From an uncultured Lachnospiraceae bacterium (GTDB lineage Bacteria; Bacillota; Clostridia; Lachnospirales; Lachnospiraceae), in the NCBI GenBank assembly GCA_910586255.1, contig CAJUHR010000056.1:1-15142 (forward strand): a stretch of 15,142 nucleotides of DNA, in the 5' to 3' direction. The notes beneath the pieces were generated by a model. The model did no database searches. It was given only the letters and a program-made list of their open reading frames with translations, and was not told the DNA's origin. Below are positions 1 through 6,037 of the stretch, piece by piece; position 1 is the first letter of the stretch, and the number at the start of each line of letters is the position of its first letter. The position numbers and the translations under genes were made by a program.

Positions 1-124
1 GATGCTCGCGCAGGTCATCAACTTCCGCTTCGCTCCAGTTGGTGACATTATACCACAAGGAAGCTCGCTGATGCTCGCGCAGGTCATCAACTTCCGCTTC
101 GCTCCAGTTGGTGACATTATACCA
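1..124. repeat. Two-copy 69-bp-period direct repeat at the window edge
   Basis: Positions 1-55 and 70-124 are identical over 55 bp, separated by the 14-bp segment 56-69. The array touches the left end, so more copies may lie outside. The period is divisible by three, and at least two minus-strand frames stay open through both copies. On the minus strand each unit carries TGGTATAAT, a perfect extended -10 promoter element, with no obvious -35 at normal distance. The unit contains no transposase or recombinase motif. Two copies with a 14-bp gap do not make a CRISPR array. Function is unknown. Confidence 0.85.
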
Positions 125-130
125 TGTCCT

Positions 131-238
131 CTCCGGGGAATGCACACGATTTGCTTTAGTAATTGTCCGCCCTTCGGTCGGACGCAAATCGGCGCAGGTA
201 TCATCTCTATCGAGATGATGCCATCCAACCGCCCGGAG
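131..238 (-). other. Nested inverted repeats that can form a three-way junction (possible structured RNA)
   Basis: Three perfect or near-perfect inverted repeats nest here. An outer 7-bp stem pairs 131-137 with 232-238. An 8-bp stem pairs 147-154 with 184-191 and encloses a directly stacked 5-bp stem, 165-169 with 179-183. An 11-bp stem (one G-U) pairs 197-207 with 212-222 around a 4-nt loop. Together they fold into a three-way junction on either strand. I assign the minus strand because it is the direction of neighbouring transcription and of the TATAAT elements in the repeats that follow; this is inference. I do not recognise a known RNA family. A minus-strand frame starting with ATG at 258 also stays open to position 1 (86 codons), so a coding explanation is not excluded, but it resembles nothing I know. 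Confidence 0.4.
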
Positions 239-298
239 CAGCAAATAACCACACCCATCACTTGCCTGTTTTCCCGATTACACAGGTCAAAAAGCCAT

Positions 299-372
299 AT
301 AAAAAGAGGTGCCCCAAAACAAGCCCTCAGCCGTTTCCCGTGTTCGGCTGTACGCTTATTTTGCGGCACCTC
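299..372 (-). terminator. Long three-tier intrinsic terminator after the ssuA-like gene
   Basis: On the minus strand the hairpin opens 12 nt past the stop codon. The base stem pairs 306-313 with 365-372 (8 bp), the middle stem 315-324 with 354-363 (10 bp, one G-U) and the tip 328-333 with 345-350 (6 bp). It is followed by TTTTTATA at 305-298. The U-run lies on the minus-strand side only, so it terminates the ABC-transporter operon. At about 67 nt it is much longer than usual for an intrinsic terminator. Confidence 0.85.
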
Positions 373-384
373 CATCAACCAACC

Positions 385-1497
385 CTACTCTGCCTTCCAG
401 ATCAGAGACTCGATGTCCACATCATTTTCAATCATCCCGTTATCCTTCATAAAAATCTCTGTCTTTTTCATGGCCTCAATATCCGAATCATGGATTTCCA
501 TATTAAAATCATACATCGGATACATTTCCTTCACTGCATCCACGGTCAGTCCTGTCTCCTTTGCCGTGGCCTCCATAGCCGCCTCCTCATCTGCCTGAAT
601 ACTGTCCAAAACCTGCTTCTGGGCCTCCAAAAATGCCTTCACCTCATCCGGATGGCTGTCAATATAAGCGCCGCTGGTGGCCACCACAATAGTTGCCTCC
701 GTCAGGCCGGTTCCGTCTGTGATCACCGGAAAGCCATCCTTTTCCATATTGTACGCGGTGGGGCCTGCCAGCAGAGCCGCATCCACGCTTCCCCCAGCCA
801 GGGCTGCCTGGGAATCCGGAATCCCCATAGATACAAACTCAATATCCTCCTCTGTCATTCCTGCACCTGCCAGATATGCCACCAAAAGCTCGTGGAGAAT
901 CGTTCCCTTTGGCCCTGCCACCTTCTTTCCCCTCAAATCCTCCGGCGACTGAATGGAATCGTCCTTTCCAAAAAGCTTAAAAGCCTTGGGAGAACGGCTG
1001 TAAGTGCTGATAATCTTAATATCCGCCTCATTGGAAGCCGCCAGTATGACCGAAGTAGCTCCCACTGCATAGAGAAACTGAATATCACCGGATGCCAGGG
1101 CCTGCGTCTGCTCCGGCCCGGTGGTCAGATCCGAATAGGAAATACCATATCCCAGCTCTCCAAACCGCTTTGCAAATATTTCCTGATCCTTCTCCACAAT
1201 GGACGGTACATTTAAAGGAGATTTTACATAGGTTACGGAAATTGTCCCGTTCTCCTCTGCCAGGATTGACGCTGTCATATCCTTTTGTGCAGAGGCGCCT
1301 CCTGCTTCTGCAGCATCCGCTCCTTTGTCATCCGGAGCCTCTGCATCGGTATCTTCCCCTCCCGAGGCTTCCCCGGCTGTGGTCTTATCCTCTGCTGCAG
1401 CTTTTGTGCCTGTGTCGCTGTTTTGTCCCCCGCATCCTGCCAGGGAAACGCAGACCATTGCCGCTGCCAGCATCCATGCAATCACTCTTTTTTTCAT
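385..1497 (-). CDS. ABC importer substrate-binding lipoprotein, SsuA/TauA/NMT1-like
   Basis: This 370-aa protein is a probable extracellular solute receptor of a sulfonate/nitrate/taurine-type ABC importer. The N-terminus has a lysine/arginine start, a hydrophobic stretch and the lipobox LAGC, with Cys22 as the lipidated residue. A low-complexity Ala/Glu/Asp/Gly linker runs to about residue 75. The mature domain then has the SsuA/NMT1-like pattern ISVTYVKSPLNVPSIV, a GDIQFLYAVG segment and a GGSVDAALLAGP segment. The start is set by GGGAGG nine bases upstream. It begins 3 bp after the ATPase gene ends and is the last gene of the hydF-permease-ATPase-receptor cluster. The ligand cannot be read from sequence: aliphatic sulfonates, taurine, or pyrimidine precursors bound by THI5-like relatives are all possible. 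It is unrelated in family to the TctC-type receptor at 9591-10646. Confidence 0.85.
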   Translation of the reverse strand: MKKRVIAWMLAAAMVCVSLAGCGGQNSDTGTKAAAEDKTTAGEASGGEDTDAEAPDDKGADAAEAGGASAQKDMTASILAEENGTISVTYVKSPLNVPSIVEKDQEIFAKRFGELGYGISYSDLTTGPEQTQALASGDIQFLYAVGATSVILAASNEADIKIISTYSRSPKAFKLFGKDDSIQSPEDLRGKKVAGPKGTILHELLVAYLAGAGMTEEDIEFVSMGIPDSQAALAGGSVDAALLAGPTAYNMEKDGFPVITDGTGLTEATIVVATSGAYIDSHPDEVKAFLEAQKQVLDSIQADEEAAMEATAKETGLTVDAVKEMYPMYDFNMEIHDSDIEAMKKTEIFMKDNGMIENDVDIESLIWKAE

Positions 1498-1500
1498 AAA

Positions 1501-2328
1501 TTAATTCCTCCCTTTTTGTTCTTCAATCTGCCAAATAAGCTTTCTCTTTAATTCCACCATCTCCTCAGACAGCAAATCCCTGGGAAAAGGCGCCTCTCTC
1601 AGATCATAGCTTTTTTTGCAGATCCCGTCTTCTAAAACTACAATCTGAGTACCCACGGTCAGAGCCTCCTCAATGCTGTGGGTAACAAACAAAATTCCTT
1701 TTTTCTCCGTCTGATAGATTCTCAATAGCTCCTGCTGCATCTGGGCTCTGGTAAAGTAATCCAGGGCGGCAAAGGGCTCATCCATCAAAAGAAAATCCGG
1801 CTCATAGGCCAACGCTCTGGCCAGAGCCACCCGCTGCTGCATTCCTCCGGAAAGCTGAAAGGGTCGGGCCTTCTCAAAGCCTGTAAGTCCGGTCAGCCGG
1901 AGTAAATAGGACAGTTTTTCCTTATTCCGTTCCTTCTTTTTCACTCCGAACAGAATATTCCGCTCCACGCTAAGCCAGGGCATCAGCCGCGGCTCCTGAA
2001 AGATAACGCCGATTTTTTCCTTCCTGACAGTTTCCTTCCCACGGGCTTTATGGGAAGGAAGCGCCTCCTGCGAACCGGTACTTCTTTCTGAACCGGCGGT
2101 CTCAAGATCATTGGTCTTTCCTGCATCCGCCGGCTCAAAACCGCTGACCTTCCCTGCGTCCGCCGGCTCCAGACCGGCTATCAGCCGCAAAAGCGTGGTC
2201 TTTCCGCACCCGCTTCTTCCCAGCACAACCGTAATCCCCTGGTCTGCCAGCTCCAGGTCAAGTCCCTTCAGCACATAAAGGCAGTGTCCGGATACCAGAT
2301 AGCTTTTTTTCAGGCCGCTGATTATCAT
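1501..2328 (-). CDS. ABC importer ATP-binding subunit, SsuB/TauB-like
   Basis: This 275-aa cytoplasmic ATPase energises the importer. Visible motifs are Walker A GRSGCGKTT (37-45), Q-loop Gln111 in FQEPRLMPW, signature LSGGMQQ (159-165), Walker B FLLMDEP (179-185) followed by the D-loop, and switch His217 in FVTHS. All catalytic residues are present. FQEPRLMPW is typical of the nitrate/sulfonate/taurine group. The Walker A to Q-loop distance is 68 residues against roughly 35-40 in the family. The extra length comes from an in-frame 11-residue tandem repeat at about residues 52-84 and a charged Ser/Lys/Arg stretch to about 104. The start overlaps the permease stop as ATGA, with AGGTGA upstream, so translation is probably coupled. 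Confidence 0.92.
   Translation of the reverse strand: MIISGLKKSYLVSGHCLYVLKGLDLELADQGITVVLGRSGCGKTTLLRLIAGLEPADAGKVSGFEPADAGKTNDLETAGSERSTGSQEALPSHKARGKETVRKEKIGVIFQEPRLMPWLSVERNILFGVKKKERNKEKLSYLLRLTGLTGFEKARPFQLSGGMQQRVALARALAYEPDFLLMDEPFAALDYFTRAQMQQELLRIYQTEKKGILFVTHSIEEALTVGTQIVVLEDGICKKSYDLREAPFPRDLLSEEMVELKRKLIWQIEEQKGRN
2077..2175 (-). repeat. Internal 33-bp (11-aa) tandem repeat in the ABC ATPase gene
   Basis: Three consecutive 33-bp units encode GLEPADAGKVS, GFEPADAGKTN and the diverged DLETAGSERST. The first two are nearly identical in protein and DNA. GLEPADAGKV is the normal post-Walker A segment of this family, so the expansion looks like an in-frame duplication of native sequence and not a foreign insertion. 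It enlarges the loop between Walker A and the Q-loop and leaves the motifs intact. Confidence 0.85.
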
Positions 2329-3110
2329 TTGTTATCACCTGCCCCTCTTTCCCAGGCCACCTTGCCGATCAGCAAAGAGAATATTTTATCACACAAAATC
2401 CCCACGACTCCGATGGTCAGGATCCCGGCAATCACCTTATCCGACCGGGACATCTGTTGGGCATCCAGTATCAGATATCCAAGCCCGCTGGCTGCCGCAA
2501 TCATCTCGGCTCCGATAATCGCCCGCCAGCTGTACCCCAGCCCGATGCGCATTCCCACCAGGATATCGGGAACTGCCGATGGAAGGACGATTCTTAAAAA
2601 TTTCTGCCATCCGGTCAGCCGGAAAACATCTCCCACTTCCAGAAGCATCTTGCTGGCGGAGAGAAATCCCTTTCGTATATTGAGATACATGGGAAAAAAT
2701 GACGCCAGAACAATAATAATAATCTTGGACGTCTCTCCGATTCCAAACCACAGAATCAAAAGGGCAATCAGGCTGATGGGCGGAACATTTCTCATAAATT
2801 CCAGAAAGCCGCCGTAATACTCCTCGGCCCTGGAAACCTGGCTGGCCAGAATCCCCCCCGCCATAGCAAGCGCAAACGAGATGGAAAATCCTGCCAAAAC
2901 CCGCCTGCTGCTGACCGTTATATGACGGAGCAGGACGCCGCTCTCAACCATTCCTGCCAGAGCCCTGGCCACCTTCCCGGGCGGAGGCAGCACATACGCG
3001 CTCCAGATTCCGGAACCGGCTGCCATCTGCCAGGCGGCCAAAAGGATAAGAATTCCCAAAGCTGTCTTTAAGGCTCTGCGGATACCGCCGTTTTTCTCCT
3101 TTTCCTCCAT
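2325..3110 (-). CDS. ABC importer permease, SsuC/TauC-like
   Basis: This 261-aa integral membrane protein is the permease of the importer. It has about six hydrophobic segments, beginning at residues 15-30 after a charged cytoplasmic N-terminus. The cytoplasmic EAA-type loop that docks the ATPase is clear: GWQKFLRIVLPSAVPDI, with the downstream GYSWRAIIGAEMI typical of the SsuC/TauC group. LPPPGKVARAL after the first membrane span is also characteristic. Length matches the family. ATG lies 6 bp after the hydF stop, with GGAGGA inside the end of hydF about ten bases upstream, so the two genes are almost certainly cotranscribed. The stop overlaps the ATPase start by 4 bp. Confidence 0.92.
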   Translation of the reverse strand: MEEKEKNGGIRRALKTALGILILLAAWQMAAGSGIWSAYVLPPPGKVARALAGMVESGVLLRHITVSSRRVLAGFSISFALAMAGGILASQVSRAEEYYGGFLEFMRNVPPISLIALLILWFGIGETSKIIIIVLASFFPMYLNIRKGFLSASKMLLEVGDVFRLTGWQKFLRIVLPSAVPDILVGMRIGLGYSWRAIIGAEMIAAASGLGYLILDAQQMSRSDKVIAGILTIGVVGILCDKIFSLLIGKVAWERGAGDNK

Positions 3111-3116
3111 AATGGG

Positions 3117-4370
3117 TCAGTCCTCCAAAAGGGCTGCAATATCCGGAAAAGGCATCAGGCTGCGCTTCAGAATCCCGTGAATATGAGCGATCACGATCCC
3201 GTAATTAGTCATATCCACCTTCTGATCTTCGGCACAAGCCAGGCGGTACTTCATCTCCCGCTCATTGAGCATACAGGCACCGCAGTGAATAACCATCCTG
3301 TAAGGCCGTAAATCTTCCTGAAATCCGGTTCCCGAGGTATAGACAAACTCCGGCTCTTTGCCTGTGTAACTTCGGATCCAGCCCGGCAGCTTTACCGTGC
3401 CTATGTCATTGCACTGTCTGTGGTGAGTACAGCCCTCTGATATCAGAATCCGATCCCCATCCTGAATCCGTTCCAAAGCCCTGACTCCTGCCACCGCCTG
3501 CTTTAAATTCCCCTTGTAGCGGGCAAAAAGAATGGAGAAGGAGGTCAGTAAAATATCCTCCGGCACAATCTGTGACACCATGGCAAATGCCTGGCTGTCC
3601 GTAATCACCAGATCCGGCTTTCTCCCCAGCCCTTCCAAAAGCTTCTGCAGCTCTGTCTCCCTGACCGCCACGGAAATACAGCCGTGATCCAAAAGAGCGC
3701 GGATCGTCTGCTGCTGCGGCAGAATCAGACGTCCCTTCGGCGCCGCCTTATCAATAGGTGTCACCAGAACCACGAAATCCCCCGGATTTACCAGGCCTTC
3801 CAGCAGGTCCTTCTCCTCCTCTGCCGGCTTCATGGCAGCAAGACGGTTCTTCAACTCTTCCACGCCAAGTCCTGTCTTGGAGCTGACATAGAGAACCGGA
3901 CAGGCGCCTTTGCCGCAGGGCACCCGGGCCTCTCCCACTCCCGGAACCTGATGTTTTTGCTCCGCTGTCCCCGGCAAAAGATCCGCCTTGTGATATACCA
4001 CCAGATAAGGAACCTTTTTCTCCTGAAACAGGGCAGCCATCTCCCTGTCCTCCTCGGTCTCCCCCACAGTCCCGTCCACCACCAGCACGGCAATATCCGT
4101 CTTGTTGAGTACCTGGTGGCTCTTTCTGACCCGCAAACCGCCCAGCTCCCCCTCATCGTCAATGCCGGGGGTATCCATCATCATAACCGGCCCCAGCGGC
4201 AAAAGCTCCATAGTTTTATAAACCGGATCCGTAGTGGTTCCTTTCACCTCTGAGACAACTGCCAGCTCCTGTCCGGTAACCGCATTCATCAGGCTGGACT
4301 TTCCTGCATTCCTCCGCCCGAAAAATCCGATATGAACCCTCTCTGCCGCCGGTGTCTGATTAAGCGCCAT
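3117..4370 (-). CDS. hydF: [FeFe]-hydrogenase H-cluster maturation GTPase HydF
   Basis: HydF is the GTPase scaffold that carries the diiron subcluster and delivers it to apo-hydrogenase HydA, working with the radical-SAM enzymes HydE and HydG in the cytoplasm. In the 417-aa product the N-terminal GTPase domain shows G1 GRRNAGKSS (18-26), G3 DTPG (66-69), G4 HKAD (127-130) and an SSK G5-like motif (163-165). A middle dimerisation-type domain follows. The C-terminal cluster-binding motif is C314-x-H316 followed after 45 residues by HCGAC (362-366), matching the HydF CxH...HCxxC signature. All ligands are present. I prefer ATG at 4370 to GTG at 4379: AAGGGGG sits eight bases before the ATG but abuts the GTG, and homologues begin at the equivalent of MALN. 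Genes hydA, hydE and hydG are absent here. It is the first gene after a long attenuator-like leader. Confidence 0.95.
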   Translation of the reverse strand: MALNQTPAAERVHIGFFGRRNAGKSSLMNAVTGQELAVVSEVKGTTTDPVYKTMELLPLGPVMMMDTPGIDDEGELGGLRVRKSHQVLNKTDIAVLVVDGTVGETEEDREMAALFQEKKVPYLVVYHKADLLPGTAEQKHQVPGVGEARVPCGKGACPVLYVSSKTGLGVEELKNRLAAMKPAEEEKDLLEGLVNPGDFVVLVTPIDKAAPKGRLILPQQQTIRALLDHGCISVAVRETELQKLLEGLGRKPDLVITDSQAFAMVSQIVPEDILLTSFSILFARYKGNLKQAVAGVRALERIQDGDRILISEGCTHHRQCNDIGTVKLPGWIRSYTGKEPEFVYTSGTGFQEDLRPYRMVIHCGACMLNEREMKYRLACAEDQKVDMTNYGIVIAHIHGILKRSLMPFPDIAALLED

Positions 4371-4630
4371 ATAAAACACCCCCTTCTAAATAGTCAATCC
4401 GTACAGTCAGCGCACAGACTCTTTTGTAAATTTCCGCGCAAAAGAAAAAGTGTATCCTTAAACGGATACACTGACAAACAATTTCCTCATCCGGACACGA
4501 AAAATACAAGCTTCTGCCCGCTCTTACCTGCCTTCCTCTCCGGAAATCTCCTCGTGTCAGTGCATGCTTTTTATGATTTTCTCACCTTTTCTTTGTGGAA
4601 GGCCTGCCTGCCACGCAGATATCAGGAATT
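4371..4630 (-). promoter_or_regulatory. hydF 5' leader with mutually exclusive stems: candidate transcription-attenuating riboswitch
   Basis: The leader runs from the inferred transcription start near 4630 to the hydF start. Segment 4552-4558 is perfectly complementary to 4494-4500 (7 bp). The overlapping segment 4555-4562 is perfectly complementary to 4469-4476 (8 bp), whose last four bases belong to the 5' arm of the terminator at 4449-4472. Likewise 4542-4547 can pair with 4481-4486, extending the second fold, or through 4542-4545 with 4533-4536 as a local hairpin in the first fold. The leader can therefore exist in a terminator-permissive or an antiterminated state. I see no T-box sequence, no leader peptide longer than Met-His, and no consensus of the TPP, SAM, cobalamin, THF, preQ1, ZTP or glycine riboswitches. 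The ligand is unknown. Confidence 0.55.
4440..4472 (-). terminator. Intrinsic terminator inside the hydF leader
   Basis: A perfect 9-bp stem pairs 4449-4457 with 4464-4472 around a 6-nt loop, and on the minus strand it is followed directly by TTTTTCTTTT. It lies about 160 nt downstream of a strong promoter and about 70 nt upstream of the hydF start. That position suits an attenuator better than the end of the upstream ROK gene, which stops nearly 280 nt earlier. Confidence 0.85.
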
Positions 4631-4636
4631 ATTCCT

Positions 4637-4665
4637 ATTTTACTCTGATAAATACAAATTGTCAA
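4637..4665 (-). promoter_or_regulatory. SigmaA-type promoter for the hydF-ABC transporter operon
   Basis: On the minus strand TTGACA (4665-4660) and TAAAAT (4642-4637) are separated by exactly 17 bp, giving a perfect -35 and a 5/6 -10. The surroundings are AT-rich. The predicted start is near 4630. An imperfect inverted repeat, TGTCA and TGACA flanking ACAATATTGT (about 4721-4741), lies 60-80 bp upstream and could be a regulator site, but that is speculative. Confidence 0.8.
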
Positions 4666-4749
4666 TAGCTATTATTTTTAAAATCTCAGAAAGATTTTTA
4701 ACATTTCATTGCATCTTGTCTGTCAACAATATTGTCTGACATAGTTCTT

Positions 4750-5964
4750 TTAGGTCTTCTCCAGCAACTTTTCCAGGAAAATTGCCCCTGCCCCACAGGT
4801 AATGGAATGGGGAAAGCTCCCTCTCCGCTCAAACCGTATACTCTCCCGCCCTACTCCATAGCTGGATTTCTGTTTGGCCGTATCCACTGCCACCTGAAAA
4901 TACAGCGATGACTCCTTCACCAGCAATCCGGAAAGAATCACCATATCCGGGCAGAACAGATCGATATAGTTTGACAGGGCAAGACCCAGCATGCTGGCCG
5001 CGGATGTGAGCACCTCACAGGAAAGCACATCCCCCTCCTCCGAGGCACGGCAGATATCATAAAAGGAAAAACCCGGCTGATCCATCTGCTCTGCCAAAAT
5101 ACTGCTTCTTCCCTTCTTGATTCCGGTGCGAAACTGTTCCATGATAACCGGGATGGTGGTGTAACAGTCCACACAGCCGTATTTTCCACACTGGCACGGT
5201 TCCCCGTCATAATTGATCGTCATGTGGCCAAATGCATCCTCATAATAGGGTGCAATACTCTGCAGCTCCCCTCTCACCACTACCGCTGACCGAATATTCA
5301 TGGCACAGAGAATGTACAGCATTCTCTCGCTGTCCTTGGCCTTTCCATATCCGTATTCCAGCATGGCTGCCGCATTTGTTCCCTTCTCAATCTGGATGGG
5401 CAGCTTTAAACGCTCCTCAAGCTGGCTGACCACCGGATAGTCCACCCATCTCTCATTGAGGTACTGAATAATCGGCCGGATCAGCTTGCCGGACTCCCGG
5501 TTGAGAGAGCTGAACACGCTGACCCCTACTCCCAGAATCTGCCTCTTTTCCAGTTTCAGCTCCTCTAAAATCTGGTAAAACAGCTCTGACACCTGATCCA
5601 TGGCCTTATCCGGCATACTTTGGGGATTTAAAGGAAAATCCTTCAGAACCAGAATCTCCATACAAAGACTCATCACTGCCACCTCACAGTAGGTGGTAGA
5701 AATATTTACCGCCCCCAGATAGTAACGGGAGGAATTCACTGTATATAAAATAGGCTTTCTTCCTCCGGTGGACTCACCGATCCCACACTCTGCCACCAGC
5801 CCGGCTTCCTCCAGACATTCCACTGCCCGCTTCACGGACATAGCCGTCTTATTGAGCCCATGACTGATATCCGCCCTGGCTGCCGGCCTGTGCTTTAAAA
5901 TATAGGAAAATACCTGGCAGGTCAGCGGAGAAAATTGATGAAACACCTTTTCCTTCTCATCCAT
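4750..5964 (-). CDS. ROK-family transcriptional regulator (repressor type)
   Basis: This 404-aa protein has an N-terminal winged helix-turn-helix (about residues 10-75, ending in the wing GESTGGRKPILYTV) followed by a ROK sugar-kinase-like domain. The zinc-binding ROK signature is visible as CQCGKYGCVD, with Asp where the consensus has Glu. The phosphate-binding DxGxT motif expected after the HTH is replaced by AVNISTTYCEVAV, so kinase activity is unlikely and a ligand-sensing repressor is the best reading. The start has GAGG six bases upstream. It is the last gene after tctCBA and the sulfatase, on the same strand with a 73-bp gap, which points to local control of that locus by a substrate or its desulfated product (inference). 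Confidence 0.88.
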   Translation of the reverse strand: MDEKEKVFHQFSPLTCQVFSYILKHRPAARADISHGLNKTAMSVKRAVECLEEAGLVAECGIGESTGGRKPILYTVNSSRYYLGAVNISTTYCEVAVMSLCMEILVLKDFPLNPQSMPDKAMDQVSELFYQILEELKLEKRQILGVGVSVFSSLNRESGKLIRPIIQYLNERWVDYPVVSQLEERLKLPIQIEKGTNAAAMLEYGYGKAKDSERMLYILCAMNIRSAVVVRGELQSIAPYYEDAFGHMTINYDGEPCQCGKYGCVDCYTTIPVIMEQFRTGIKKGRSSILAEQMDQPGFSFYDICRASEEGDVLSCEVLTSAASMLGLALSNYIDLFCPDMVILSGLLVKESSLYFQVAVDTAKQKSSYGVGRESIRFERRGSFPHSITCGAGAIFLEKLLEKT

Positions 5965-5979
5965 TTTTTACCTCATTCT

Positions 5980-6012
5980 AACGCCGCACAGTTTCCGATC
6001 CTGTGCGGCGTT
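5980..6012. other. Strong 12-bp inverted repeat between the sulfatase and ROK genes
   Basis: Positions 5980-5991 and 6001-6012 form a perfect GC-rich 12-bp inverted repeat with a 9-nt spacer. The U-rich tract lies on the plus-strand side (TTCTTTTCCTCTTT), so as an intrinsic terminator it points against the genes. On the minus strand the sequence after the stem has no U-run. It may be an operator, an mRNA processing or stability hairpin within a sulfatase-ROK transcript, or a terminator for antisense transcription. The ROK ribosome binding site lies just beyond the stem and stays accessible. Confidence 0.7.
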
Positions 6013-6037
6013 CTTTTCCTCTTTACTTAATCCTTCT

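Noticed and set aside
1..124. Possible CRISPR array
   Set aside because: Only two copies of a 55-bp identity with a 14-bp gap, no spacer-like diversity and no cas genes.
163..1215. Long plus-strand open frame across the receptor gene
   Set aside because: It is the antisense of a lipoprotein gene with clear family motifs, and its translation is rich in His, Cys and Leu with no domain pattern.
3684..4253. Plus-strand open frame opposite hydF
   Set aside because: It lies wholly antisense to conserved GTPase motifs, with no ribosome binding site or recognisable protein.
4371..4379. Upstream GTG start for hydF (adds Met-Phe-Tyr)
   Set aside because: The ribosome binding site directly abuts this GTG, while the ATG at 4370 has ideal spacing and matches the usual HydF N-terminus.
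4371..4640. T-box, SAM, TPP, cobalamin or THF riboswitch in the hydF leader
   Set aside because: None of the diagnostic core sequences (for example the T-box GGUGGnACCGCG or the TPP CUGAGA) is present, so I left the class open.
4750..5964. ROK protein as a sugar kinase (glucokinase)
   Set aside because: It has an N-terminal winged helix and lacks the DxGxT ATP-binding motif.
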